Shown here piece by piece: positions 11,432-23,361 of a DNA stretch of 64,000 nt; position 1 is the first letter of the stretch, and each line of letters starts with the position of its first letter. The position numbers and the translations under genes were made by a program. A model generated the notes under the pieces. That model saw only the letters and a list, made by a program, of their open reading frames with translations. It was not told where the DNA came from and did no database searches. The DNA is from Suillus spraguei (taxonomy: Eukaryota; Basidiomycota; Agaricomycetes; Boletales; Suillaceae): positions 124,001 to 188,000 of the forward strand of contig JABCPU010000081.1 in the NCBI GenBank assembly GCA_016800925.1, read 5' to 3'.

Positions 11432-11858
11432 CTGCGAAGAACGAGGATTTTGGACACATTTGCATTCATACCTCAACAGTACCTGCATAGACAACTAGGA
11501 CTTCATCCCGTATCAAGCCGTACTAGATACTATTTCATACAACACAACCACCGTATGGAAGGCTGTCATGTCGATGGTAACGGACGGCAGTAAAGCGGAA
11601 GAGCATAAGATAAAATATAGATACATGAACGGTGTTGTATATATAAGGATAAGCAGTGATAAACTAAATATAGCGTGTGGTATCCAATCAGCCGCGAGTA
11701 CGCCGAGCGCGACTCATGATGAGCCAACTTGAAGGCTCACAGTATGCTTTTAGTCACCCACCCGCCTAGTGCATGACACCTCACGAGGCAAATTTCAGGT
11801 GAACTATCATGATTGGAGCAAAATCATGACTGTTAAGACGATGCGACTGGAATCGTTC
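11432..11858. other. Intergenic, no gene recognised
   Basis: Sequence between the convergent HET pseudogene and the first complete DUF6533 gene. Nothing assignable. Confidence 0.5.
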
Positions 11859-13409
11859 TTAAACACTGCATGGATGCTCCGTTTGCACATCAGGTGACGG
11901 TTGCGATCTGCAGGAGAGGACTACATCCATCTCGTTGACTTCAACGAAAATTTCTCCTTCACTGGTCCCTCTCCTCCATTGGACTCGACTGAGTTCAGCA
12001 TGGTTGAGCAACCATGCTGGATCGACGTGGCAGGTTGCAGCCAAGGAACGTATGCTTAGCATCGCGCGACAGACGGAGACGACTGTAGCTGCCACTGCTA
12101 TTCTGGAACGTAGACGTTGCTCTTGAGCTTCGATGAATAATAAAGAACGAGATGACCTTACTCTCCCCCCAGCGCTGAAAAGTAAACCTAGCAACGATTT
12201 CGGACCTCAGTGAGTCATGTAACTATGGTTACGAAACTTACGGGTATGTCGCTTGGTTTAGTCAGAGAAAGAGCGACGATTTCGTACACTATCGTTCCTG
12301 TGATTTACTTTAGCCTGTCTGCAAAACGAGAAGAAATAAGATATGTTCACCGGCTGCAAATACATACATGAACAGTCCTCTAAGCAAACATTAGCTTAGA
12401 GCCTGTGGCCGACAGGAGTGACCTACTCTTTTAAGAATCGGTGGACAATCCCGCGCCCCGGCAAGGCTGTTGAGCTAATGACAAAACGATATATCGTTAA
12501 TGATAACATGGTCGTATGGACGACCAAGGCTGGCAGGTATATCACGAATAACATTCTAGGGTTGCCCTTTATGAACGATGGGTCGGATAGCTCGTACATG
12601 GCAGTCTTGATGGCATTAAACGCGGCACCACCAGCGGTTGCAACTCCTGCCGCGGAAGCGATCATAATCACAATTGCCAGTCCTCTGATGAAACGACTTC
12701 GGTAAAATAGATGCCATACTCGCAATGTTACTACACCTGCGCACATATGTTAATTCAGTGTGATAAATGAATGCACATAGACGAACATTGGCAGAGTTCC
12801 AAGACTACGAACACGAGGGCGAAATCTGTGATTAAAATCCAGTTCAACCTATTTTCCCTACGTGAACTGGTTTGTTGTAGCCATGTCACGCACAACTCAC
12901 TCCTGTGGAAAGCTCTACGTAAGACACTGGACGAAGAAACGATCTTGAGAAGCACTCACGGTAGGACTAGGAGTCATGACGTTTCCTATTCGGCAGAGTT
13001 GTTAGAGCCATGCCAATGATACGTATATTCACGCTGACGGACCATAAATCACGATACTAAGCAATCTCGTCAACTGGCGCGATGTTATCAGATGGAATCA
13101 CACACGCACATCATTTCTGCTAGAGTCAAATATCGGATCTATTGAATTCACGAATAAGCACTGGCAGCAAGATACAATTCATCAACGACATTACACTGAG
13201 ATATAGTATTCTTGAAGCTGACCATGGTCCAGACCAGAAGAAGGTTACCTAAACGTAGATCAGTGTGAGATTTCTATCGATGATAGGGACGATGATACCT
13301 CTTGACCGAATGTGATGATATGGTCGTACACTATTAGAGTGAGTGACGCTACGGCCAATTGTGTGGAGGCAACACTGGCCGACTTCTCTGCCTGCCAGTT
13401 TGTGGACAT
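11859..13409 (-). CDS. DUF6533-type multi-spanning membrane protein, copy A
   Basis: ATG at 13409 opens an exon encoding MSTNWQAEKSAS, a hydrophobic helix and YDHIITFGQE, the DUF6533 signature; after an intron the next exon continues VTFFWSGPWSASRILYLS. A later exon (about 12423-12746) holds two more helices (LAIVIMIASAAGVATAGGAA and MLFVIYLPALVVHTTMLSL). The last exon encodes the cytoplasmic tail AELSRVQWRRGTSEGEIFV and stops at 11859. Proteins with this domain are seven-helix-like membrane proteins of unknown role that are greatly expanded in mushroom-forming fungi. Gene B at 14012-15551 is a close tandem relative, and a relic lies at 542-800. The middle exon boundaries were not all resolved, so intactness is probable rather than proven. 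Confidence 0.6.
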
Positions 13410-14011
13410 GGTGAATTGTAGATAGGTCCTCGAATGCCTACAGAAAGCACCGTTCCGGGGAGTCGCATCGAAGAGTTAATGTGGACCCTATAAACCATAT
13501 ATCCATCCGGAGGCTGAGGCTGTAACCTCGTACTACACGTTGACCTGCTCGAAAAGGAGAGATGAATATAGCATCCAATTGTGTTTAGCATCCTTTATCA
13601 AAGTATCCGTTCCAAACGAGTCCAGACGCTGTCATGATGTATCTTTGCTACTCGCATCATCAGCTGAGTCACGGCATTAGTAAAAGGATCGCCGATTCGC
13701 CAATGATGCATGTCCATTAGGAGTAGGTAGAAGTCCATGCACGCTTGCCTTGCTCTCTCCCACAATGACTTCTATCTCGCATGTAATAGAGTAATGCGGA
13801 AAGCACTCGATTAGTGTACAACTTGAAGTCCAGTAAATCCTATTTTCATGAGGTATGCAGTGCAGCAATGTATATTAAATACGTATAGCTGAAATTTCAG
13901 CACGTTGAACCAGCACGTTTAGAACGTTCACTGATTTAAAGCTGAATTAATTAGCCAGAACATAGCGACGAGTCTCACCTCGTAGCTCCTCGTGGGACAT
14001 CGAAGTTGCTG

Positions 14012-15551
14012 TCAATGAAATACCGTATCGGGGGCCAGCGTGTGAGAAATATTCGCCATGGGGAGTTCCGTGTTGCCGGAACTATCTAGTTCGACAAAGA
14101 TCTCGCCTTCACTATTTCCCTTGGTCCATCGCACACGACTGAGTTCTGCGTGGTTGAGGAGCCACGCCGGATCTACGTGAAGCGTCGCGGATATAGATCG
14201 GATGCCAAGTAATGCGTGACAGACGGAGACAATAGTTGCACCGACGACAAAGCTGAATAATTAATTGGTTTCATGATTTCATGAACGAGCCATGAGAGCA
14301 ACCCACCCGCCTTGTAGACCTGTGTAGTAAAACTAGATAATAATAAGTGACCGAGGTAGAGCAAGAGACAGATTGAGACTACACACATCCAGCTGCGAAA
14401 CGTCGGGTGATGAAAGAGCGATGATTGTGTACAGTAGCGATCCTGAGTTATAGTATGACAGGTGTGAAAGTTGATACTGAACTTGAGTGCTTACCCGTTG
14501 CGCATGCATACATGATCAATCCCCTGAGAATGCACGTAGTGAGTATTTGATGCGAGTAGTTGCACGGTCAAGGGCGTACTCTTTTAAAAAACCTTCCAGA
14601 AGCGAAGAGCGTCTCTGGAATCGGTCGCTCGTCGCATACCTATATACCTTGAGGGCGAAAAGCACGCTATGGTCTACAAAGGCAGGCACATACACAAGGG
14701 CTAAAATTGTGGGGTTCCTGGTGAAACTTGGATGTATCGCTTCCTGATAAAGTGGATTGAAGAGAGAGCTGGTCAACGCTATAGTGAGCGCCGAGCACAC
14801 GATAAATAGCGACGCAGCAAATATTCGAATTTGCTTGTTCCTCGCGAAAAGGTACCAAACACGGAGAGCAATGACAGCTTAGGAGGTCGTTGATAGATGC
14901 ATCAACAGATTTCAAGCTGCGTACCTTGGCACAGTATCGCACCCAGAGCTATCAACGAGATATTCCCAATAAGCAATGCCTTGAAGCTTGGTTATTAATC
15001 AGTGTGGAGCCTTGGGCGACAACGGGAGCTAGCAAGGCTCACATCTGCGAGTGACCTGAGTCACTTGGGACACCAAGAACATCTCATCAATGATCACTTA
15101 CTGTAGTTTTGGAATGAAAATGCACTGAGATCACATGAAATGAGAGATCACATTTGCTATAAGAACATTCCTTACCGTATACTGAAATACTGAGAGATTA
15201 TGAGGGGCGATCATACTAGTTAGACGTTTGGTGCTCACCATGCTTGAATGAGACCTAAGTATCGTATCTGCAGATGAACAATCAGAGAGATATTGCACTG
15301 TAGAGTGGGACGTATTTCACGCTGAGATAGAAGAATCTTGACGAATCCCGTCGACCGGTCCAAAACAGATCCACCTGCATCCGTCGTCAGTCAATGACTT
15401 ATTGTCCTGTTAGGAGCAGGATACTGACCTCTTGATCGAACGTTATTACATGGTCGTAGACAATTAGAGCCGCTGAGACGATGGTAACTTTTGTAGAGTG
15501 AAGCAATGCAGTCTCGGTAATAATGTAGTCGGCCAATTTTGAGGTTGCCAT
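14012..15551 (-). CDS. DUF6533-type multi-spanning membrane protein, copy B
   Basis: ATG at 15551 (MATSKLADYIITETALLHST) precedes a helix and YDHVITFDQEV, the best-conserved DUF6533 signature in the window. An intron separates it from VDLFWTGRRDSSRFFYLS. A transmembrane exon near 14516-14800 encodes FTRNPTILALVYVPAFVDHS and LFALKVYRYATSD. The tail exon encodes NHAELSRVRWTKGNSEGEIF and stops with TGA at 14012-14014. Exon order and lengths parallel copy A. Function unknown; predicted plasma-membrane or endomembrane protein. Internal splice sites are only partly resolved. Confidence 0.6.
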
Positions 15552-16389
15552 GGCTGAAGAAGTGATGGCGAAAGGTTGCAAGATTCTCCTTATGAATTGC
15601 GAAGAGTTACTGATACGTGCGCAGTGCAGCACGATGTATCCTCACGTGAGGCAGTGCCAATCACAATGATGGGATTTTTGTCGCGTCCTGCCGCCAGTGC
15701 TAGCTCGAAATAGAGAATCCCGCGCACCGCAATAAAATGATTATCTTGGCAGTGAACTTCTTAGATTATCCATCATGATCATGTTCGAGACTTCAACAAT
15801 GTCCGTCGGATGAATTTTGACAAAGTTTGTTTCTTGTCCTGATCAGATATGAAACAAAGCCAAAAGGAACTGAATCCACGCCTGTCATAGATGATCATCG
15901 CAAGATATCAATGTAGCAGCGTATGACCGTGTGGTAGTATGGTTTGAACTTACAATTTTGCTTGAACCCAGAAGTCCCACGCCAGCTAGTGACCGTTCCT
16001 GACAAGAGCTTTTGTCGACTCAGCAGGATACACGTTGGACACACGACGTATATTACATGCAAGGACTCACCATGCATTGTTTTTTACAATTGAAGCGAGT
16101 CTTGTGAGGTCTTGTACCTGTTTGAAATTTATCAAAGGCGCAAATTCCACGCTCTGCCGGGCAAGTACAATGAACAGGGGATAAAAACTTAGGCATTGTC
16201 AGAGTACTGGACCACGTCCACTTTGACTCGACAGAAGATAACTCCGACCAAATGGGAAACACTTCCGAAAATGATCAAAATTACTGGCAAAGTAGAGTTT
16301 CCATGATTGAAAATCTTTGCATGGCATGAATGCATAAGGGCATGCGAGGACAGTCGACGTAGATGTAGGTAACCATATCTTTAATACAC
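15552..16389. other. Intergenic between DUF6533 copy B and uL4
   Basis: Contains the 5' flank of copy B and the 3' flank of the ribosomal protein gene. Short frames only; nothing assignable. Confidence 0.5.
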
Positions 16390-17788
16390 TCAAGGAGCGA
16401 ACAACGTGCTGAGGAAAGCCTCTCCAGCAGAGGAGCCCTTGGCCTTCTTTCCCCTCTTGTCTTTTTGTGCCTTGACACGCTCCTGCTTGACTGTAATACG
16501 TCAACATAATGCATGAGTCATCCATTTTAATGGAGGAAAGGTAGATAAGATACATACGCAACTCTTGTCTGCGGAGGGTCTTGGCATAAGGGTTCATGCG
16601 GAAGAGGACGCCCTTGTTGACGAGAGGATTCTTCTTCTGCGTCCATGGGCGTTTCTGGACCCTGGGACCTGCGGGGCGGACAACAGATTGAATCTCAGTG
16701 CTGTTGATAAGACGAGTGACGTCGGGGTTGGAGATCTTAGCGGTGGGAAGGCTATATACAACAATTAGTCGAGCAATAAGGCACTGCATACGAGACGCAC
16801 AGGTAGTCCTTCTTGTACGAGGATGTTTTGTCGAAGGTACCGAACACCTCATCAAGGAGGCTGAAGGCACCCTCTGTCCAGATGACGAAGCGGCCAATGT
16901 GTCCACCAGGAGCAAGTTGGAGCAGGTTCAACCTTTGGACGTTGACAAGTTCGACACCAGGCAAGTTACGGAATGCCTGGACAATGCCGTTGTCCTCCTT
17001 GAAAACAACAAGAGGGCCACGACGTTGGCGGTAACGGCGGTTGCGCATCTTGCCCTTTCCTGCACGAAGTTTACGCGAGTTGGAGACCTTTGTAACATCC
17101 GTGTATGCATTCAATGCCTGGAGGAGAGTTATAGCCTCCTTAGTTTTCTTGAAGGACTCAGCTGCGTTCTCAACGACAAGAGGAACCTCAGCGATTTGCT
17201 CGATACGGTGACCACGGGCGAGAACAAGAGATGGGAGCGCCGAAGCTGCGAGTGCAGAGACGGTAGCGAAGCGACGCTGATTTTGGTTGACCTTGACGTG
17301 CCATTTGCGCCAAGTCTTAGTGGGGGCGAACATGCGACCGCCACGGCACATGTTTCCAAAGGCAGCCTGAGGATACATTGTCAATGATGCAAGATCAGAG
17401 ATCGCATGCCCTATCTACGCACCTGACCAGAGCGGTGGGTACCACCACCACCAACACGAGGAATACGCGCAACAGCGCGACCAGTACCCCAGGACTCAGC
17501 CGAAGTCTGGTGGCCGGCCTTCTCGCTGACAGCGTAAGCCTGACGCCTGTTCTTAGCCATGCTCTCTGAAATCATGTCATATTTTTGATCAAGTGCAAAA
17601 CACTTTTTACGCACTGTGAACCTGGGCGACTACATCAAGCCTGATGGGAGCTGTGAGGACGGCAGGAAGGGGAAGGGAGGTCGAAGCCTCTACATGAGAT
17701 AGACTTTAGTATGGACGGATAGCGAGCCAAACAGTGAGTACAGACCTCCGGAGACGGATTGGACGGTAACGGTGGGTCTTGAGGCCAT
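16390..17788 (-). CDS. RPL4: 60S ribosomal protein L4 (uL4)
   Basis: Structural protein of the large cytosolic ribosomal subunit; its long internal loop lines the nascent-peptide tunnel. Start ATG at 17788 gives [14 protein letters not shown]; the next exon reads [19 protein letters not shown], then [20 protein letters not shown]. The tunnel-loop region ([20 protein letters not shown] then [22 protein letters not shown]) and the core ([49 protein letters not shown]) are nearly invariant in eukaryotes. The last exon encodes a basic [10 protein letters not shown] tail and stops at 16390-16392. Six or so exons with short introns, frequent in the 5' part as is usual for fungal ribosomal genes. 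Highly confident identification; an apparent 229-codon frame on the opposite strand is a shadow. Confidence 0.97.
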
Positions 17789-19291
17789 TGTCGTTGATCT
17801 TGACGGTCTTGACGGTCTTGAGGTGTCCTAGCCTGCCTAATGTGTTGATACAAGAAATAGAGTTTGCTAGTTGTAAGCCTCAGAGCAAATATAACCAAAC
17901 AACCTTCCACAGATTCATATTACCTTCATAGTGGCATTGCTACGTTCATGATACAGTCGCTGGAAACGACAAGATTAATACTGTTTGCGGACATCCATAC
18001 CAGAGTGGCACAAACTTGGATTCCCGTCTTTACATGCCTCGATGTTTCAAGAGGGTCAGCAGCTTATTATGACCCTTTGACTCGAACTGGTTCAACGACG
18101 CGTGCAGGTTTTCATTTTGTTCTACTTACCTGTTCCACGAACCCAACGACACATCGTTCCAGCAGTGCGTTGTGGAATTTAGTCCAAGTAATGCATGATC
18201 GTTCTTGGTTTCGTGGTTACTGTCTGCCACGATATCAAATACGATTGTGCATTCCTTGTCAACTCTTTCTCCCTTGCAAAATATTTTCCTTCCTCAATAG
18301 GAGGAAACATGCCGGAGAAACCGACAACTTGCCAATAGATCATCGGATCTGGTTCTGATCCCAATCATTTATTTCGACTCCTACAAATGGCCCACTTTAC
18401 TTATTCTCTGTCAAGCACAGCGGCGTAGGGCAGCTGGAGCAGCTTCTAGAGGTGCCAATTCCGACAGAACATGACAGGGCTTCAGGTTCAAAAGAGATCT
18501 TAGGCCTTTGCTTACACGTTCATGGAATTACGTTTTCCTGATGTTCGTGAGGATTTTGGTGTTCCGTACTTGCGCTTTGATACTCGAGAGTGTATCACAA
18601 AAAAATTATTTTTCTCGCGAATTGATGCTAGCGGCACTATCTTAGACTCATCAGACTCTCCACGCCCTCCCACGTAGGCGGGGGTGTTCATCAGGTTTGG
18701 CTACACTGAGTCGGCCGCATCATTCATTGCGCATCAATCCGAATACCTATTGTGGTACCACGTATCCGATCAATTGGCGATGGCCGCAGTACACTACGAG
18801 GGTTTGATCAAGGAGGCTGGGTCGTGTGTGACGCCCAACACCCATTGTTTGTCAATTGAGATGATAAATATACACCACCATCAACTTGTAATGATCTCGT
18901 GCTGAAGAGCAAAAGTCGCCAGGCAGTGACTGTTAAGTAAATGTACGTGAACTGAAGTAACAGCCTCAGCATAGATTTGCTTGACAGAATGAAATGATAG
19001 ACGAGAACGTGATCATGTAGTTGCACCTGCACCCACGACTAGATGTGAATAGGCGTTCGGTCATCCAAGATGAGAGTTAAAACAGGTACTACGCAAAGAG
19101 GCCATGACGTTGAAGTGCACTTTCTTGCTACTCGTGAAAAGAAAAATGAAGTACAGAACAAAACAAAACTTGACTATTCTGGCGCTCGCATTATCACGGG
19201 TTGTCCGACTAACTGCTGTGAACAGTGAGAACAACACATGCTCCCTGAGTACGCAGGACAGAAATATGTTGAATAGAACGATCCGGTAAGA
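17789..19291. other. Intergenic, no gene recognised
   Basis: Upstream region of the ribosomal protein gene followed by about 1.3 kb with only short frames. No motif, RNA gene or repeat was recognised. Confidence 0.5.
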
Positions 19292-21203
19292 TTATTGAGA
19301 TAAATCATGATCATAGCATCGCTGTGACTCTACATCAGCACAAGGCCTATTGGGCGGTCTATCTCCTAAAAATTGTACATCGTCCGTGTCCATTAAGAGG
19401 GATGAGTCATCAACTGTCGAGCATTGTGGTTGAAGCTGTAGATTGAGCGTTTCCCGGGGTTCAAGTAAGGCTGCAACAGGCTTTGACAGGGTTGGAGAGT
19501 GTATAGAATAATTTCGTTGTTGATCACAGGAGATATGAAGTGGTGGCGGTGAGTCTAGTGGCTTTCTAAGACTTATTGTGACTCGCGACGTCATCACAAC
19601 CTACATTAAGAGAAAAGGTCAATCGAGTGTGATTTCTTGCCTGTCTATCAACTTACTGTCAACCTAATAACAAGACCACAGAATTATTCAGTATGGCAGC
19701 AGAATGATAATGATTGACTGAGAATCTTACAAAAACACTAATCTAGTGAATAGGTATGGATCATTGCAGGCACGGACACAACGCTAGAGCAGACTTACTG
19801 AGCAGCAACGCCTTTCTGACCCGGGGGTGCTCGTACGATCATCACGGTCAGCGCTAGATTGGCAGGGCAAATGACACTACTCGATCAACAGGTTGAGTAG
19901 TTAACTTGAATGGAGAAATATACACACGTATAGTATAATGTACCATTACATAGCATTTTCAGCTTGATTGGTGCAGCTTCTTTATTCCAGAGGGTGCGCC
20001 ATAGGGTCATGGCAAAGACAGATGAGTCATATGTCAAAGGCATCCATGCCCGAGCAGCAATTATCGCCCTGATGTCACCATGTGATGAGTGATCAACAAA
20101 CTAACAGGACAAGAAGTCGTACAGCGGCAAGTCGTGGACCCCATGGCAGGCTAGCAGAGAAATCAGCGAGAAATTACTATATCGGGCAATAGTGCTTACA
20201 GTGTACCTGTTGAGAAATGGAAACCACTAGACGGGTATGATATCACTACTGTCTGCACGTATAACAGGGATACTCACTTCCGCCACGAGCCATGGCATAC
20301 ACCTCAAGTGCAAACCAGACTAAAAAGAGGAGACCCGGTATCGCAGTAGCAGGTTTGAACCCTTGATATAAAGCATAAATCCTAAAACAGTCGTCAGACG
20401 CACCAACTACCATCCCCTTGAAGTGGCTCACCGTACCAGCATGATCAGTTGCGCTATACTGATACCAATGATTGTCATGGCCCCTTCATATCTCATAAAA
20501 TTTCTGCAGCTTAACAGCAGTTTAATGCCAAGTGTCAGTCATTTTAGATCTCGAAGTTACCTACTTCTAAGACAATGATATGATTATATTTTTTGAGATA
20601 CCGTAGAAAGCAGCTACCTACCTCTGAAGTCCAGGTGGGGCGGGTTAAAGCTGACTATATTTCAACGAAGAGTAACATAACACGAGAAAGAGAGCTCACC
20701 GATAATGTTGACGATAAACCCCAGAGGCGTGATATATCGATTCTTGAATTTAGAGTAAGATGTATTTTCGGAAACGTCAGATAAAAGCTCACGTACCAGC
20801 AGAAATAGATACCAAACTAAATATGAATATGGGGTGAAGTGAGTGGACAAAGATGTCAGAAGGTAATCTATACTTACGAAGGTCATGTTTGGGTTTACAC
20901 CAGATCAAGGCTACCTGGATTAATTTCATTCATGCTGTCGAGGTAGAATATTCATGAGACATACCTCATCCTCGAAGGTGATTATGTGATCCCAACACAG
21001 AACTGTGAAACTTGCAATAGCTACAAACTTGAAATTGATATATCAGTTGTTAAGATGGTGAATAACGGGAATCAGACGTACGATAGCCTGTTGACTAAAC
21101 TAACAGAAGGTGAATTATGAAGTCAGGGGATGCAATACGACAACGTAAGCACGTACGCCTGGAGTGAATCCGAGGTCATAGAATGGGTGGTCACAGTATC
21201 CAT
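19292..21203 (-). CDS. DUF6533-type membrane protein, copy C
   Basis: ATG at 21203 begins MDTVTTHSMTSDSLQAY. After one or two short introns a helix leads to CWDHIITFEDEV, a divergent DUF6533 signature (tryptophan replacing the usual tyrosine). Downstream pieces on the same strand include a helix near 20800 (FLLVRELLSD), the segment FRIYALYQG followed by the hydrophobic AIPGLLFLVWFALEVYAMAR at 20270-20390, and a tail of SPPPLHI/polar sequence with stop at 19292. The gene is much more divergent from copies A and B than they are from each other. Exon boundaries in the middle are not resolved, so a pseudogene cannot be excluded. Confidence 0.5.
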
Positions 21204-21613
21204 CCTTGACAGAAGTGTGAAGACAAAGCGAGACCTGCAGGTGCTGGTCTCTGCCAGTTAACGAAAAGCCACTGCACATCTTTTATATCCGCGACACACC
21301 TATAATTGATACTTGGGTGTCAAAGGACGATGTATCACTGTATGCGGAAATTCAAATAAGACCATGCCATGAAACACATATCACGAGTCCTTCAAGTTAA
21401 GCGCTAGTGTCGGACGGAGTGTAGTGACTCAATTCATCTGGTATCTTAGTTCCAATCGCAACACGCATAAGGTATTTGCGTAGAGCTAGGGGAAAATGAG
21501 CAACCCGTGTGTCATCAACACGGAGAAGGTACAAGGACCGCCAGTGGCGGTGTAACATACAGCTTATGTATGCTGTGAGCAGTATGATCACATGATCAAT
21601 CCATCAATGTAAT
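21204..21613. other. Intergenic, no gene recognised
   Basis: Short region between DUF6533 copy C and the transposon. A 64-codon minus-strand frame at 21397-21591 has no recognisable motif. Confidence 0.45.
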
Positions 21614-21711
21614 TACAGCTACTTTCATATCAATAGACCAGATTTCATTTTGTTTAGTTGTGGAGCTGTACAAACAAAAGGGTCCCGCCTGTTACGGCGC
21701 GCGAAGTATCG

Positions 21712-21985
21712 GCAAGCTCGAAGTCGCTTCCTGCTCTTATCGGTCACCGAGCTGCGTCTGCCACCTCTCGCAGCATACAACTATTGACGATCTTGTGCTA
21801 CCATGTATACTGCTATACTATTATCTTCACAATTGACCATGCTGATTCCTTATGGTGGTGCAAGTTCAGTGTTAGTATAGCAGTATACATGGTAGCACAA
21901 GATCGTCAATCAATAGTTGTATGCTGCGAGAGGTGGCAGACGCAGCTCGGTGACCGATAAGAGCAGGAAGCGACTTCGAGCTTGC
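21712..21985. repeat. Long hairpin: inverted repeat with ~110-bp arms
   Basis: Left arm 21712-21820 (gcaagctcgaagtcg...) is matched by its reverse complement at 21873-21985 (...cgacttcgagcttgc) essentially perfectly, apart from one 4-nt insertion in the right arm. The spacer is 52 nt. The other copy of the transposon has only one, diverged, arm. A transcript across it would fold into a dsRNA stem of about 110 bp. Confidence 0.92.
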
Positions 21986-22033
21986 AGTACTCGGCCCCAT
22001 GCTCTCAGCCTGGTCATTAGCATAACGGCTTTC

Positions 22034-22417
22034 TCATCTTTTGAATAACCGTCTCAGTGATGATCCGACCAAGTTCACCCCCCACTGATGGACAAACATA
22101 TATAAGACTTGTTGGTCAAGTGCAGGATGCCCAACAATCTCATGTCTGATTCTAATTATTCTCAAAGTTCTACTCTTAACGAAGAGGAGCAGCGAGGAAT
22201 ACTTCAACAGTGCTTTCCTCGCGCTGGATACTGGTTTAATATGCTTCCCACCCATTCCTTCATCCATGTTGTCGAAAACATGCCACCGCAGCAGATCTTG
22301 ACTCATCCTTTTTGTGTTCCAGCTCCGAGTCAGCGGTCTGTCAGTGAGAGAATAACTTTTGTCATTATAGTCATCTAAAACTTGAGAATCTGATCCTTCA
22401 GCTGTTTCAGGTATCAC
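22034..22417 (-). CDS. Unidentified ORF inside transposon copy 1
   Basis: A 127-codon open frame (starts MIPETAEGSDSQVLDDYNDK) located in the ~715 bp that copy 2 of the element lacks. It contains no DDE-transposase or zinc-finger motif that I can see. It may be captured sequence or chance. Confidence 0.2.
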   Translation of the reverse strand: MIPETAEGSDSQVLDDYNDKSYSLTDRPLTRSWNTKRMSQDLLRWHVFDNMDEGMGGKHIKPVSSARKALLKYSSLLLFVKSRTLRIIRIRHEIVGHPALDQQVLYMFVHQWGVNLVGSSLRRLFKR

Positions 22418-23361
22418 TGTCTCGATTCCGTTGAATACTGGAGTGATTTGGGGACGTGTCAGTCAAATTCAACTTCAGCTTCCCCTCGACATTTCTTTTA
22501 TCAACTTCTTCTCGCGCGTCTGTGCAAAGATGGGACACCTAGTAGAGGAGATAATCAGAATAAAATGCAACTAGTGAAAAACTACATACACATTTGTGAA
22601 GCCATGTCTTTTCATAGTTCATTCAATGGTGACTTCAGAAACTTCAACACTCATTGCCTGACTTAGCATATATTGAAGTTCAGACAGCAATAGGTCTGGA
22701 GTGCGCTCGATACATGACAACTGATACTAGTAAGGGAGTTAGAGAAATTACCACCTCTGCACTGCAGGCTTGATTCACTTACTGAAGCATCTGCTGCTGT
22801 GAGCAGACGAGGACGTCCACTTTAGCCTGTGAGACGAGAGAGCCGAAAAACTCAGTTAACAATTCGGTGGCTTGTGAGTAGCTCGTCCTATGCTACTAGA
22901 TTTCATACGAGCAAACATGGTCGCCTATTGCTGAGATTCGATGGCGGTTTCCAGTCATGACGGCAAGTCTCAAGAGTACTGCAATTTTGTCGGGCAGAGC
23001 GTCGGACAGGTGGCCATTCTAGGATACTTCGCGCGCCCAAATATCGTAACAGGCGGGACCCTTTTGTTTGTACAGCTCCACAACTAAACAAAAGCGGTGA
23101 GGGGAAAATGAAATCTGGTCTATCGATATGAAAGTAGCTGTAACAGCCTGCTATCGATCTCAAGCTCAAGCTAAGTTTCAACTATCATGATATCATTCAA
23201 TGGGAATATCGTGAGAAACTCACATTATGGATATAGTTTTGACGATTTGTAAGCGCCTTTTGGTTCGGACTCCTTTGGGTAACTGTGCTTCGTGGGTAGC
23301 GTGAGGACCGCAAACCTTGACTGCCAAGTATTGTCCTCCTTCAGCCCTCTCGTGTGCCGTC

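Larger units (their letters stand above)
21616..23140. mobile_element. Non-autonomous TIR DNA transposon, copy 1 (TA target)
   Basis: Both ends carry the same long terminal inverted repeat of about 95-115 bp, starting CAGCTACTTTCATATC and including agaccagatttcattttg and gtttagttgtggagctgtac. It is flanked by TA on each side (21614-21615, 23141-23142), consistent with a 2-bp target duplication as in Tc1/mariner-type elements. A second copy lies at 27920-31184 with matching ends and a matching right interior (about 22560-23140 here). No transposase was found, so it is presumably mobilised in trans. It contains a long palindrome (21712-21985) and a 127-codon minus-strand ORF of unknown identity. 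It lies 221 bp upstream of the syntaxin start. Confidence 0.85.

Noticed and set aside
16698..17387. 229-codon plus-strand ORF
   Set aside because: Exactly antisense to the conserved uL4 exons, so it is a shadow frame.
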